64,000 nucleotides of DNA from Maridesulfovibrio hydrothermalis AM13 = DSM 14728 (GCF_000331025.1 NC_020055.1:2575370-2639369); one strand, 5' to 3'. Positions 46,337 to 55,940 are shown, numbered from the stretch's first letter. The notes: generated by a model not told the origin, from the sequence alone. Translations and numbers: made by a program.

Positions 46337-46415
46337 TTTTGGGACGCTCAAAGAGTGTACCGCGCATTTGAAAGGAATCCAGACACTAAGCAGGCCAGAT
46401 TTTTGGGATGCTCAA
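46337..46415. repeat. Short direct repeat at the 3' end of the DUF456 gene
   Basis: TTTTGGGACGCTCAA (46337-46351) recurs as TTTTGGGATGCTCAA (46401-46415). On the reverse strand the outer copy could read LSVPKGQ-stop, like the LSIPKIWPA-stop end of the gene, as if the tail had been duplicated and one copy left beyond the stop. Confidence 0.6.
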
Positions 46416-46889
46416 GGCAAACATCCAGACACCCAGACTGATTTTGATGGCCATGCCGAATGCTTTTCCCCAGAACGCTCCCCATGCGGAGTGTTTTGCT
46501 TCTTCAAAGTTTCTGCCATGTGAAAGTTCAAGTATAAGGCATCCACCGAATGATCCTAGCAAGGCTCCGGGTAAAGCTCCGAGTCCGAAGAAAAAAGGTG
46601 CGCCGAGAATTGCTCCGCCAATTGCACCTATGAAGGCTCCGATGTTGCCTCGCCCTGTTGCTCCGTATTTTTTGCCGCCAAAATACTGGGCCGCAAATTC
46701 AAGAACTTCACCGACAAATGCAATTGCTCCAAGGATTATAATGAAATCCCAGCTCATGGCTTCAGGCTGGTACAATTTCCAACCGGCGGCGAGGGCAAGT
46801 ATCAGCCAGTTGGCCGGCAGTCCAAATACATGCAATGCCAGTGAGCAGAGCATGAGCAGGATAACCAGCACAGCAAGAGCAGTAATCAT
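46386..46889 (-). CDS. DUF456 family membrane protein
   Basis: 167 residues with about five predicted membrane helices, rich in glycine and alanine. The DUF456 pattern LPANWLILALAAGWKLY, IAFVGEVLEFAAQYFGGKKYGATGRGNIGAFIGAIGG (its core GEVLEF and GGKKYGATG) and GALPGALLGSFGGCLILEL is clear. Function unknown. The ATG follows GAGGAT, inside the end of paaK; the two genes are three bases apart. Confidence 0.88.
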   Translation of the reverse strand: MITALAVLVILLMLCSLALHVFGLPANWLILALAAGWKLYQPEAMSWDFIIILGAIAFVGEVLEFAAQYFGGKKYGATGRGNIGAFIGAIGGAILGAPFFFGLGALPGALLGSFGGCLILELSHGRNFEEAKHSAWGAFWGKAFGMAIKISLGVWMFALSIPKIWPA

Positions 46890-46892
46890 TTA

Positions 46893-48191
46893 TTAATCCT
46901 CAGTTTCTCTTAAATCAATAACGCGTTTGGCTTTGCCTTCGCTCTTGGGAATGGAATTGTGCTGTACAAGTTCAACTCTGGGAGTCACGAGAATTTCATC
47001 TCTGAGTTTGCCGGCAATCATTTTCTGCAATCCCTGCAAGGCTCTCATGTCTTCGACAAAAAATTCTTCTTTAATTTCAACTTTGACTCTGATCTGGTCA
47101 ACTAAGCCTTCTTTAATCAGCTCAATGACATAGTTCTGGCCGACTTCCGGGATTCCCATAATGATTTTTTCAATCTGCATGGGATAAATATTAACACCCT
47201 TAAGGATAAGCATATCATCAGCGCGGCCCATAATTCTGTCAATGCGGCGTGAGGTTCTGCCACACTTGCACTGACCGGGAATGAATCGGGTAAGATCCCG
47301 GGTACGATAGCGGATTATAGGCATTCCTTCGCGTGTGATCGTGGTCATGACCAGCTCACCTATTTCACCGTCTTCTACGGGATCTCCTGTCTCGGGATCA
47401 ATGATTTCAGCGATGAAAGAGTCTTCCCAGATATGCATTCCACTTTGCTGAGTACATTCAAAAGCAACGCCTGGACCGTTCATCTCAGAAAGGCCGTAGG
47501 AATTGTATGCTTTGATATGCAGCATTTCTTCAATCTTTTTGCGTGCATGTTCAGTATGAGGTTCAGCACCGATCAGTGCAATTTTCCACGGCATGTCGGC
47601 TGGATCAAAGCCTTCTGCCCGAACCTTGGCTGCAAAGTATAGAGCAAAAGAGGGGATAATATGCAGAGCGGTTACATTGAAGTCACGGATCAGTTTTATT
47701 TGGCGTTTGGTGTTACCTGCGCCTGCGGGGACAGTTAAACAGCCGAGTCTTTCAGATCCGTAATGGATGCCAAGGCCGCCAGTGAATAGTCCGTAGCCGG
47801 ACATATTCTGAAGCACGTCTGATTTTCTGAGTCCGACTGCGTACATGGAGCGGGCCATGAGATCCGCCCAGGTATCTAGGTCTTTTTGAGTATAGAAAAC
47901 GGCTGTGGGCGTTCCGGTTGTGCCGGAAGATGCGTGCAGACGTACGAAATTATCAAGTGACTGGGTCAGCAGGCCGTAGGGATATTGTGAACGAAGATCT
48001 TCTTTGGTTGTAAAGGGAAGTTTTTTTACATCGTCAACTGTTTCGATGATGGAAGGATCGATCTTATTATTCTTGAAAACTTCACTATAATACGGAGAAT
48101 TCGCGGCCAGCTCGATTGTTTTTTTCAGTCTTTCGGCTTGAAGTTTTTCAAGGGCACTTCTTTCGAGGGTTTCGGCGTCATGAAAATACAT
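46893..48191 (-). CDS. paaK: Phenylacetate-CoA ligase-like (PaaK)
   Basis: 432 residues. ANL adenylate-forming enzyme: LHASSGTTGTPTAVFYT (AMP loop), YGLSEMNGPGVAFEC, EIGELVMTTITREGMPIIRYRTRDLT and ILKGVNIYPMQIE. It activates phenylacetate or indoleacetate-type acids with ATP and CoA, as in amino-acid use by Desulfovibrio. The start is the ATG at YFHDAETLERS, with GGAG upstream. No paaA-type ring oxygenases or IorAB genes are in the window. Confidence 0.92.
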   Translation of the reverse strand: MYFHDAETLERSALEKLQAERLKKTIELAANSPYYSEVFKNNKIDPSIIETVDDVKKLPFTTKEDLRSQYPYGLLTQSLDNFVRLHASSGTTGTPTAVFYTQKDLDTWADLMARSMYAVGLRKSDVLQNMSGYGLFTGGLGIHYGSERLGCLTVPAGAGNTKRQIKLIRDFNVTALHIIPSFALYFAAKVRAEGFDPADMPWKIALIGAEPHTEHARKKIEEMLHIKAYNSYGLSEMNGPGVAFECTQQSGMHIWEDSFIAEIIDPETGDPVEDGEIGELVMTTITREGMPIIRYRTRDLTRFIPGQCKCGRTSRRIDRIMGRADDMLILKGVNIYPMQIEKIIMGIPEVGQNYVIELIKEGLVDQIRVKVEIKEEFFVEDMRALQGLQKMIAGKLRDEILVTPRVELVQHNSIPKSEGKAKRVIDLRETED

Positions 48192-48245
48192 AGTTTCTCC
48201 GGCTTGATGTTTTCGGTGGGTCACGTCATGTATGAAAAATTCCGA

Positions 48246-49670
48246 TTATTCATCGTCATATTCAGACGGATAGGCTTCAGCTGCGAGGTTTTCGAACGCT
48301 GTATATTGGCCAAAAAAGGCCAGTTTAATTATACCTGTAGGTCCGTTACGCTGTTTACCGATGATGACTTCAGCCGTATTGGTAATAGGCTTGTCTTCTT
48401 TTTTGTTGTAAAAGTCCTCGCGATAGAGAAACAGGATAATATCAGCATCCTGCTCAATAGCACCGGACTCACGCAAATCGGACATCATCGGGCGTTTGTC
48501 TGTTCGTTCTTCAACTTTACGGTTGAGCTGTGACAGAGCGATTACAGGTACATTAAGCTCTTTTGCCAGAGCTTTCAGAGTACGAGAGATATCAGAAATT
48601 TCCTGCTCACGTGAATCAGTGCGGGCACTTGAGCGCATAAGCTGAAGGTAATCAACCATGATCAGCCCTAGATTGTGCTGTGATTTTAGTCTTCTGCAAC
48701 GCGCTCTGAGTTCCATTGTAGAAATGGAAGGTGTATCATCAATAAATAAAGGGGCTTCTGTCAAGTCCTGAGCTGCTTCATAAAGTTTTGCCCAGTCTTC
48801 ATCATCAAGCTGTCCTGTTCTGAGACGGGAAAGATCTACTTTACCATGAGTGGCAAGCATACGGGTCATGAGCTGTCCCATAGCCATTTCGAGGGAGAAT
48901 ACTGCGGTGGTAACTCCGCTGTGCAGTGCTGCACGCATTGCAACGTTCAAAGCAAATGCTGTTTTACCCATACTTGGGCGACCGGCGATGATGATGAGGT
49001 CAGAGTTTTGAAGCCCTGCGGTCATTTCATCAAATTTATGGTAGGTGGTGGGGATGCCGGTAACAAGAGATTTTTGAGCAACTCTGCTTTCAAGTTCTTT
49101 GAAAACATCAGTAATCAGGTCTTTACTGCTCTTGATGGTGGTTGTTTTTTTTGCATCAGTAATGTCAAAGATTGACTGCTCTGAATGGTCGAGCAATTCT
49201 TTAACATCCTGTGCATCAAAACTTTCACTGATGATTTTAGCCGCAGCATCGATAAGGCTGCGCTGGATGGCTTTTTCCGCAACAATTTCAGCGTGATAAA
49301 GGGCATTTGCCGAACTGACAACAGAGTTCGCAAGTTCGGCCAGATAAACCGGACCGCCTACAGTATCAATCAGGCCGCTTATGGTCAGGTATTCGCTGAC
49401 CGTGACTAAATCAATGGGAGCGTTCTTGGAATAGAGTGCTTCAAAAGACCGAAAGATTTCCTGATGGGCAGGGGAGTAGAAATTATCGGAATTAACGATA
49501 TCAACAAGGTCGTTGAAGATCGTATTGCTTAAAAAGACTCCGCCCAGCACGGCCTGTTCAGCTTCAAGGTTATGCGGAGGAACCTTACGCAAAAGATCGG
49601 ACGAAGCATCGCTGGATGCTCCGTCCGAATTATAATCTGAACCGGGCTTACGCCTCTTCTGTTTCTGCAT
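48246..49670 (-). CDS. dnaB: Replicative DNA helicase DnaB
   Basis: 474 residues. N-terminal primase-interacting domain (PPHNLEAEQAVLGGVFL) and the RecA-like helicase domain with Walker A AGRPSMGKTAFALN, VFSLEMAMGQLMTRML, IMVDYLQLM, ALSQLNRKVEER and SDLRESGAIEQDAD. The start is an ATG inside the end of rplI; a TTG three codons earlier is an alternative. No clear ribosome site, so coupling to L9 translation is likely. There is no intein. Confidence 0.95.
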   Translation of the reverse strand: MQKQKRRKPGSDYNSDGASSDASSDLLRKVPPHNLEAEQAVLGGVFLSNTIFNDLVDIVNSDNFYSPAHQEIFRSFEALYSKNAPIDLVTVSEYLTISGLIDTVGGPVYLAELANSVVSSANALYHAEIVAEKAIQRSLIDAAAKIISESFDAQDVKELLDHSEQSIFDITDAKKTTTIKSSKDLITDVFKELESRVAQKSLVTGIPTTYHKFDEMTAGLQNSDLIIIAGRPSMGKTAFALNVAMRAALHSGVTTAVFSLEMAMGQLMTRMLATHGKVDLSRLRTGQLDDEDWAKLYEAAQDLTEAPLFIDDTPSISTMELRARCRRLKSQHNLGLIMVDYLQLMRSSARTDSREQEISDISRTLKALAKELNVPVIALSQLNRKVEERTDKRPMMSDLRESGAIEQDADIILFLYREDFYNKKEDKPITNTAEVIIGKQRNGPTGIIKLAFFGQYTAFENLAAEAYPSEYDDE

Positions 49671-50172
49671 CAACTGCAACGTCTGCTGCTGGTTCTGCTT
49701 CTACAGCTGGCTCTTCATCAACTACCTTGCCGGGGCTGGTAACGATGACTTTTACTTCACCGCGAACTTCGGGGTGGAGTTTGATTTCAACTGCGAATTC
49801 ACCGAGAGAACGGATAGGATCGGAAAGCAGAATTTTTCTGCGATCAATATCGAGATCCATCTCTGCAAGAGCGTCAGCGATGTTAGCTGCGGTTACGGAA
49901 CCATACAGTTTATCGCCTTCACCTACGCGAACAGTGATCTTAACTTCAACTTCAGCCAGTCTGTCTTTGAGACCTTCTGCCTGGGTGCGGAGATTGTCAG
50001 CCTTTTCCTGAAGCTTTCTTTTCTCAAGCTCAAACTGCTTGAGGTTCGCTTCGGATGCAGGCATAGCAAATCCCTGAGGAATCAGGTAGTTGCGACCGTA
50101 ACCGGATTTAACGGTTACGATTTCTCCAAGGCTTCCAAGAGAGTCTACATCAGCACGTAAAATAAGTTTCAT
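49648..50172 (-). CDS. rplI: 50S ribosomal protein L9
   Basis: 174 residues. The N-terminal domain MKLILRADVDSLGSLGEIV and GYGRNYLIPQGFAMPAS is typical, followed by the long central helix and the C-terminal domain. A short acidic, Ala/Glu/Val-rich extension (about the last 25 residues) is longer than in E. coli. It follows rpsR by ten bases. Confidence 0.97.
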   Translation of the reverse strand: MKLILRADVDSLGSLGEIVTVKSGYGRNYLIPQGFAMPASEANLKQFELEKRKLQEKADNLRTQAEGLKDRLAEVEVKITVRVGEGDKLYGSVTAANIADALAEMDLDIDRRKILLSDPIRSLGEFAVEIKLHPEVRGEVKVIVTSPGKVVDEEPAVEAEPAADVAVDAETEEA

Positions 50173-50181
50173 GTAGTCCCC

Positions 50182-50442
50182 CTAGATGCTCTTTTTCTTT
50201 ACATCGGTGCTGTGCACAGTTGTGTAATGCATAAGAGCCATCTGTCTGGAACGCTTGATTTCAGTGGTCAGACGACGCTGGTGCTTTGCACAGGTACCGG
50301 TGATTCTGCGGGCAATGATCTTGCCGCGCTCGGTTACGAAGTCCCTGAGAACGTCAGGGCGTTTATAGTCGAGAGGAAGGCTCTTGTCAGCGCAAAAGCG
50401 ACAGAACTTTCTTTTTGGTGTGAATTTTCTTTTGAACGCCAT
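50182..50442 (-). CDS. rpsR: 30S ribosomal protein S18
   Basis: 86 residues with [20 protein letters not shown] and [20 protein letters not shown]. CxxC plus a later Cys-x2-His gives a zinc-binding (C+) form. Two bases after the rpsF stop, in the usual S6-S18-L9 order. Confidence 0.97.
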   Translation of the reverse strand: MAFKRKFTPKRKFCRFCADKSLPLDYKRPDVLRDFVTERGKIIARRITGTCAKHQRRLTTEIKRSRQMALMHYTTVHSTDVKKKSI

Positions 50443-50444
50443 GA

Positions 50445-50756
50445 TTAAGCCTCCTCAGCCTGTTCTTTTTCGTCAAGTTTGACAGTAACAAACTTGAAGA
50501 TTCCCTCAGTGATACGAATGTTGCGCTCGAGTTCTGCAACCAGAGGACCGGGTGCATTGAATACGAGGCGGACATAGTATCCGCGGGTCTGGTTCTGGAC
50601 AGGGTAAGCCAACTGGCGGGAACCCCAATCGTCGATCTCATTCATATTGCCGCCTTCACGGTCAATAATGGCTACGAGTCCTTCAACGATTTCCTTGCGG
50701 CTGTCGCTCGCAAGTTCAGGGCTCAAAAGCAAAAGTGCTTCATACTTTCTGAGCAT
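50445..50756 (-). CDS. rpsF: 30S ribosomal protein S6
   Basis: 103 residues: [38 protein letters not shown] and an acidic tail KEQAEEA. First gene of the ribosomal-protein/DnaB unit, with AAGGAGG before ATG. Confidence 0.97.
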   Translation of the reverse strand: MLRKYEALLLLSPELASDSRKEIVEGLVAIIDREGGNMNEIDDWGSRQLAYPVQNQTRGYYVRLVFNAPGPLVAELERNIRITEGIFKFVTVKLDEKEQAEEA

Positions 50757-50816
50757 TAAATAAAACCTCCTTATGGTCTGTGGCCCTTTCCTTTTTTAGG
50801 GCAAGGCAAAAAAGGG

Positions 50817-50845
50817 TGTCTATTCCCTTTAACGGTATCTGTCAA
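50817..50845 (-). promoter_or_regulatory. Probable sigma-70-type promoter of rpsF unit
   Basis: On the reverse strand a perfect TTGACA is followed after 17 bases by TAGACA, about 60 bases before the rpsF start. The -10 match is modest. The spacing and position are right. Confidence 0.5.
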
Positions 50846-50865
50846 GTGTGTGATCTTTATATAGC

Positions 50866-50905
50866 AAAAAAACAAAGACCGAAAGCATTGATTGCTTCCG
50901 GTCTT
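50866..50905 (-). terminator. Terminator of fabI
   Basis: AAGACCGGAAGC pairs with GCTTTCGGTCTT with a seven-base loop, followed on this strand by TTGTTTTTTT. It lies 26 bases after the fabI stop and isolates fabI from the rpsF promoter region. Confidence 0.92.
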
Positions 50906-50930
50906 ATTTTCTTAAAATCAATAAGAATTC

Positions 50931-51695
50931 TTAAATTCCCATGATGTTATAGCCACAGTCCACGAAATGGACTTCGCCGGTAACACCGCTGGATAAATCA
51001 GAAGCAAGGTAAACAGCTGTCTTACCAACGTCTTGAGTGGTCACGTTTTTACACAGAGGTGCTTTTTCCTCAATGTGGGCAAAAATGGATTTAAAACCGG
51101 ATATTCCGGAGGAAGCCAGAGTCTTAATAGGCCCTGCGCTCACAGCATTAACCCTTACACCGCTTGAACCCATGTCAGAGGACAGGTAGCGAACGCTTGC
51201 TTCAAGAGCGGCCTTGGCTACGCCCATGACGTTGTAATTGGTGATCACCTTGGAAGCTCCGAGGTAGGTCATGGCCATTACAGATGAACCGGGTTTAAGC
51301 AGAGGCTCGTATGCATTGCAAAGGCTGACCAGAGAGTACGCAGAAACATCAAGTGCAAGGTGAAAGCCGTCGCGGGATGTTTCGATGTAGCGTTTTTTCA
51401 GGTCTTCGCGGTTAGCAAATGCTACGGAATGAACGAGAATATCAACATCGCCCCACTGTTCTTTTACAGTTTCAGCAGATTTGGCAACGTCTTCATCGCT
51501 GCTGACATCGCACTGGAATGTGAATTCACCACCCAGTTCTTCGCTGATAGGTTCAACTCGTTTCTGGATAGCTTCGTTGACGTAGCTGAAAGCCAGTCTT
51601 GCGCCTTGTTCCTTAAACTGTTGAGCGATACCGTAGGCAATGCTTTTTTCGTTAGCAACACCGAAAATCAGTGCTTTTTTTCCTTCCAGCAGCAT
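50931..51695 (-). CDS. fabI: Enoyl-ACP reductase FabI
   Basis: 254 residues. Short-chain dehydrogenase completing fatty-acid elongation. GVANEKSIAYGIAQQ replaces the classic GxxxGxG NAD motif, as in FabI. HSVAFANREDL, the catalytic Tyr-x6-Lys in MTYLGASKVITNYNVMGVAK and NAVSAGPIKTLAS are present. AAGGAG precedes ATG. Possibly co-transcribed with purC (135 bases upstream). Confidence 0.96.
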   Translation of the reverse strand: MLLEGKKALIFGVANEKSIAYGIAQQFKEQGARLAFSYVNEAIQKRVEPISEELGGEFTFQCDVSSDEDVAKSAETVKEQWGDVDILVHSVAFANREDLKKRYIETSRDGFHLALDVSAYSLVSLCNAYEPLLKPGSSVMAMTYLGASKVITNYNVMGVAKAALEASVRYLSSDMGSSGVRVNAVSAGPIKTLASSGISGFKSIFAHIEEKAPLCKNVTTQDVGKTAVYLASDLSSGVTGEVHFVDCGYNIMGI

Positions 51696-51830
51696 TGATC
51701 TCTCCTTATTTTACATTCTTCATTTATATGCGACAGGGCTGTAAGCTAAGTCAAACTTATAAGCGCATTTAATATAAGCTTGCAGTTTTTGCTTTAAATG
51801 GAACGCCTGTCAGGTCAATTGTTATTTCTA

Positions 51831-52733
51831 TTAAGCGTTAAGTTCTGTTTCGGTCAAGAGTTTGTATGCTTCCATGTATTTTTCGCGGGTTTTGGAAGCA
51901 ATTTCAACCGGAATTTCAGGGGCAGGCGGCTGTTTATTGAAATTGATGTCAGTCAGCCAGTCACGTAGAAACTGTTTATCAAAGCTGGGCTGAGACTGTC
52001 CGGCAGCGTAGCCTTCAACCGGCCAGAATCTTGAGGAATCGGGAGTAAGAACTTCATCAATGATGATAAGTTCACCGTCTACAAGGCCGAATTCAAATTT
52101 CGTATCCGCAATGATAATGCCGCGTTCACGGGCGTAATCACGGGCGCGGCGGTAGATGGAAAGGGTTACGTCCTGAACTTTTTCAAGCAGTTCGCTACCG
52201 AGCATTTCCATTGCTTTTTCAACAGTGATGTTTTCATCATGCTCGCCCAGCTCCGCTTTGGTGGAAGGGGTGAACAGAGGCTGCTCAAGCATTTCAGACT
52301 CTTTAAGGCCGGCAGGCAGGTCATGACCGCTTACTTTGCCGGTGGCAAGGTAGTCTTTCCAGCCTGAACCGGTAATGTAGCCGCGTACGATACATTCAAT
52401 GGGAAGCGGCTTGGCTTTTTTAACCAGTACAGATCTGCCTTGGAGCTGCTCTTTATATTTATGGAGTACTTCAGGGTAGTCATCAACATCTGATGCTATC
52501 AGGTGGTTGGGAACTATGTCTTTCATCTGCTCCATCCAGAACAGGGTGATCTGGTTCAGAATTTTACCTTTGTCCTCAATGGGATTGGGCATGATGACAT
52601 CATAGGCAGATATTCTGTCAGTGGTTACAAGCAGGAGCTTGTCATCTTCAACTTCATAAATATCGCGAACTTTTCCGCGGGAAAGAAGCTTCAATTCTTT
52701 AATATCTGTTTCAATCACGTGTGCTTTGGACAT
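51831..52733 (-). CDS. purC: SAICAR synthase PurC
   Basis: 300 residues. Joins aspartate to CAIR in purine synthesis. [57 protein letters not shown] and [12 protein letters not shown] are present. The second of two nearby ATGs is chosen since GAGG lies eight bases upstream of it and only two from the first. Confidence 0.96.
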   Translation of the reverse strand: MSKAHVIETDIKELKLLSRGKVRDIYEVEDDKLLLVTTDRISAYDVIMPNPIEDKGKILNQITLFWMEQMKDIVPNHLIASDVDDYPEVLHKYKEQLQGRSVLVKKAKPLPIECIVRGYITGSGWKDYLATGKVSGHDLPAGLKESEMLEQPLFTPSTKAELGEHDENITVEKAMEMLGSELLEKVQDVTLSIYRRARDYARERGIIIADTKFEFGLVDGELIIIDEVLTPDSSRFWPVEGYAAGQSQPSFDKQFLRDWLTDINFNKQPPAPEIPVEIASKTREKYMEAYKLLTETELNA

Positions 52734-52886
52734 CCGCATATCCTCTTATCTTTATAATTATTATTTTTAATTTACACAGACTGCTTAAAAATGTGTGAGC
52801 ACCCGGCTCATAAAGCAGTCATAATCAGAGCATATTGTATGTTGAATTTTGACTGTTTCACGGCAGCAAAGTGATTGTACACTCTT

Positions 52887-54197
52887 TTAGCTGTCTGAGA
52901 GTCTGGATTCAACTGAACGTGCATGTGCCTCAAGGCCTTCTAATCTTGCCAATCTGGCAATCTTTCCGCCGTGGCGGGAAATATAGTTCTGATCAGTGTA
53001 GATCAGGCTTGTTTTTTTAGTAAACGTTTCCACAGAAAGAGCAGATGAAAATCTTGCAGTACCGACAGTGGGAAGCACATGGTTCGGTCCGGCAAAGTAA
53101 TCACCGATTGGTTCCGGGCTGTGGTGACCCATGAAAATAGCACCGGCGTGTTTGATCTGTCCTAAAGAACTCCATGGTTCTTCAAAGGCCAGTTCAAGAT
53201 GTTCCGGAGCCATATTGTTTACGAAATTTATGCCGGTATTACGATCAGATACGGTTACAATTGCCCCCCAGTCATTAAGAGACTTGAGTGCAATTTCGCC
53301 TCTGGGCAGCAGGGCGGCCTGAATTCTCAGTTCTTCTTTAACTTTTGGTCCCAGTTCGGGGTCCCAAGTTATCAGAATTGATGCTGCAAGGGGGTCATGT
53401 TCAGCCTGTGAAAGCATGTCTGCTGCAACCCATACCGGATTTGCTGTATTGTCAGCAAGTATTGCTATTTCACTCGGGCCGGCGATCATGTCGATGCCAA
53501 CTTCCCCTACAAGCTGCCCTTTAGCTGTAGCAACGAAAATATTTCCGGGGCCGGCAATCACATCACAGGGAGCAATAGTCTGAGTTCCATACGCAAGAGC
53601 GCCGATGGCCCATGCCGATCCGCTTGCGTAAATTTCTGTGATTCCGAGTTCCTGCGCTGTAGCGAGGATATATGGGTTGAGTGTACCATCTTTTCTCGGC
53701 GGAGATATGACAGCAATCTGCTTTACTCCGGCAACCTGAGCAGGAACAGCGTTCATTATCATGCTTGAAATTAACGGAGTTTCACCGCCCTGTCCGCCGG
53801 GAACGTAGAGTCCGACTCGATCAACAGGTCTTACCAGCTGGCCGAGGATTGTGCCGTCCTCTTCTGTTGTCCACCATGATTCTTCAACCTGTTTACGATG
53901 AAAATTTCTGATATTGCGAATGGCTTCTTCAATGATCTCGAGATCTTCAGTTTCAACTTCCGCATATGCAAGGCTGAGCTGGTCTGCTTTAATTTTGAGC
54001 CTTTCCGCTTTGAAATCGGGGCAGTCAAACTTTTGAGTGTAATCTATGAGAGCTTGATCACCTTCAGTTTTAACCTTCTCCAGAATATCTCTGACGATGC
54101 CGTCCACTTTGCGGTCGGGATTAATTCTGAGTTCAAGCCATTTTTTAATTTCAGGCCAATCTGACTGGCCGGAATAGTTTATATCTTTGCAAGGCAT
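52887..54197 (-). CDS. hisD: Histidinol dehydrogenase
   Basis: 436 residues. Last two steps of histidine synthesis. VDRVGLYVPGGQGGETPLI, IAGPGNIFVATAKGQLVG, DMIAGPSEIAILAD, QAEHDPLA and NHVLPTVGTARFSS with catalytic Glu/His in MAPEHLELAFEEP. Upstream of purC by 153 bases in the same direction. No other his gene is here. Confidence 0.96.
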   Translation of the reverse strand: MPCKDINYSGQSDWPEIKKWLELRINPDRKVDGIVRDILEKVKTEGDQALIDYTQKFDCPDFKAERLKIKADQLSLAYAEVETEDLEIIEEAIRNIRNFHRKQVEESWWTTEEDGTILGQLVRPVDRVGLYVPGGQGGETPLISSMIMNAVPAQVAGVKQIAVISPPRKDGTLNPYILATAQELGITEIYASGSAWAIGALAYGTQTIAPCDVIAGPGNIFVATAKGQLVGEVGIDMIAGPSEIAILADNTANPVWVAADMLSQAEHDPLAASILITWDPELGPKVKEELRIQAALLPRGEIALKSLNDWGAIVTVSDRNTGINFVNNMAPEHLELAFEEPWSSLGQIKHAGAIFMGHHSPEPIGDYFAGPNHVLPTVGTARFSSALSVETFTKKTSLIYTDQNYISRHGGKIARLARLEGLEAHARSVESRLSDS

Positions 54198-54327
54198 AGG
54201 AGCGTCCTTAACTTGATGAGTGTGAAAGATGTGTATGGTTTACTTAAAGAGTATTATCGAAGATGTGTTTGACCATTATCGTAATGCTTGAAAAAAGTCG
54301 AGAAGAATAGAAAGGCAGGTAAGGCAA

Positions 54328-54360
54328 AGAAAAAGGGCCGGAAGTATAACTTCCGGCCCC
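54328..54360 (-). terminator. Terminator of the porin gene
   Basis: GGGCCGGAAGT pairs with ACTTCCGGCCC around a three-base loop, followed on this strand by TTTTTC. It lies about 33 bases after the porin stop. Confidence 0.93.
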
Positions 54361-54391
54361 CGGCATTAGGACTTAAGCAGTTTCGTTTTTC

Positions 54392-55783
54392 TTAGAAAGA
54401 GTAAACGAGACCAACAGCGAATTTCAGAGCAGGATCGTCTTTACCAGCGCGGACAGCATCATATGCTTCCCAAGTGGATTTTTTGAGATCCATGTTGATG
54501 TAACCGAACTCAACGATAGCAGCCAGTTCGTCGTAGATCTGGTAGTTGGTGTTGAAGTCGATTTCGAAAGCCTGATCATCAGTGGTCAGGAAGTTACCAT
54601 CAGCAGAGATGTTTGTCAGACCAGCATTGTTTTTGATCAGATCTTTGTCGTTGGTACCTTTGATGTACAAGAAGTGCAGATCGTGGGTAAGTTTGTCGAA
54701 GAAAGAGATGTCTTCGAAAGACAGACCCATTGTCCAGAAACCAGACTGCTGGTTGCTGTTGAGGTCAGTAGAAGTCAGAGCGGAACCACCGAAGTAGTAA
54801 GAACCGAAAGCCCAGTCATTGTTGATAACGGGGAGACGTTCGGAACCGTTGTCAGTTTTGTCATCTTCACCGGATGTGTATGCGAACAGCAGTTTAGGCT
54901 GTACGAAATCAAGACCAGTGTAAGCGAGAGTAGCATCAAAGCCCCAACCGGAACGGTCGTTGCGTTTCTGGTTAGCATCTACATCACCATAAACGATGTC
55001 AGCATTGATAACAATGGGATCAAACATGTTCATGGAGAAAGAAGTACCAGCCCACCATGCGGAAACGTTCTTGTTGAACGCTGCAGCGGAAGGAGCGGTA
55101 AGACCTTCGTAACCAGCAACTTCGGAGAAGGAGTGTTTACCAAGGAGACCGTACATGAAGTAAGGAGTAGCTTCCAGACCATCAATGGTGATAGGAGCAG
55201 CAACGTAGAAGAGATCAATCTCATCTTTCTGGTTGATGGAGCTAACACCGTATGCAGCCTGATCAGTAGCGTTTGCATCGTAAGCACGGATGTAACCTAC
55301 GGAAACTGCGAACTGGTCAGTGATAGGTGTTTCAACAACCATAGCACCGGCATCAAGGTCAGCCAGAACCATGTTGCCAGTAGCAGCGCCAGGCAGGTTG
55401 ATGGAGAATACACCAGCTGTGGTCAGAACGTCAGTTCCGGGGAAGCGGTACTGCAAGAACATTCTTTTGACGCCGAGAGGACGATCAGAAGAACCGGAGG
55501 AAGCGTCAGAGTCAGAAGCACCTACGCGAGTTTTGTACTCAACGTACAATTCGGACATCAGGTTTTCGTTTGCAATGAAACGAAACTGTGTACGAGCACG
55601 AAAGTAGAAGTTCAGGTCATCTTCGCGGTTACCGTTGTTTTTAGCAGACAGAAAGTCGCTGTTGTCCATGAAGTTAGCCTGGAACTGGAATTTACCTTTA
55701 GCTTCCAGATCTACTGCAGAAGCAGTACCAGCGAATCCGAGCACCATAGTGGCGAGGATTGCGAGAAGTACGAGTTTTTTCAT
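54392..55783 (-). CDS. Outer-membrane porin (Desulfovibrio homotrimeric type)
   Basis: 463 residues. A clear signal peptide (KKLVLLAILATMVLGFAGTASA). The mature part is rich in aromatic/polar alternation typical of a beta-barrel and ends in a phenylalanine (KFAVGLVYSF), the BAM recognition end. FNTNYQIYDELAAIVEFGYI and FRARTQFRFIANENLMSELY fit barrel strands. It resembles the abundant porins of Desulfovibrio. Codon use is uniform and strongly biased, so a long open frame appears on the opposite strand, which suggests high expression. AAAGGAT precedes ATG. Confidence 0.9.
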   Translation of the reverse strand: MKKLVLLAILATMVLGFAGTASAVDLEAKGKFQFQANFMDNSDFLSAKNNGNREDDLNFYFRARTQFRFIANENLMSELYVEYKTRVGASDSDASSGSSDRPLGVKRMFLQYRFPGTDVLTTAGVFSINLPGAATGNMVLADLDAGAMVVETPITDQFAVSVGYIRAYDANATDQAAYGVSSINQKDEIDLFYVAAPITIDGLEATPYFMYGLLGKHSFSEVAGYEGLTAPSAAAFNKNVSAWWAGTSFSMNMFDPIVINADIVYGDVDANQKRNDRSGWGFDATLAYTGLDFVQPKLLFAYTSGEDDKTDNGSERLPVINNDWAFGSYYFGGSALTSTDLNSNQQSGFWTMGLSFEDISFFDKLTHDLHFLYIKGTNDKDLIKNNAGLTNISADGNFLTTDDQAFEIDFNTNYQIYDELAAIVEFGYINMDLKKSTWEAYDAVRAGKDDPALKFAVGLVYSF

Positions 55784-55904
55784 TTTAAATCCTTTTGTTG
55801 ATTAAATCTTAATTCATCAAATAAGCCTAACGCCTGCCTTCACGAACAGTTCTAGCCCTTCATTAAGCTCATGGCAAGTCAAAAGTTACATTTTTTTGAC
55901 TGGA

Positions 55905-55940
55905 GTAAAAAATTTTTTACCGTATAAAAATTTTTACCGT
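55905..55940. promoter_or_regulatory. Tandem AT-rich palindromes between porin and uvrC
   Basis: GTAAAAAATTTTTTAC is a perfect 16-base palindrome. Six bases on, TAAAAATTTTTA is a 12-base palindrome. Both are followed by CCGT, making a direct repeat of about 19 bases. They lie about 120 bases upstream of the porin start. They could be an operator, UP-element-like curved DNA, or chance in AT-rich DNA. Confidence 0.5.

Noticed and set aside
48246-49670. Intein in dnaB
   Set aside because: Length and motif spacing are normal for DnaB.
54674-55801. 375-codon open frame opposite the porin gene
   Set aside because: It follows from the strong codon bias of the porin; the translated protein is Ser/Val-rich with no recognisable fold or ribosome site.
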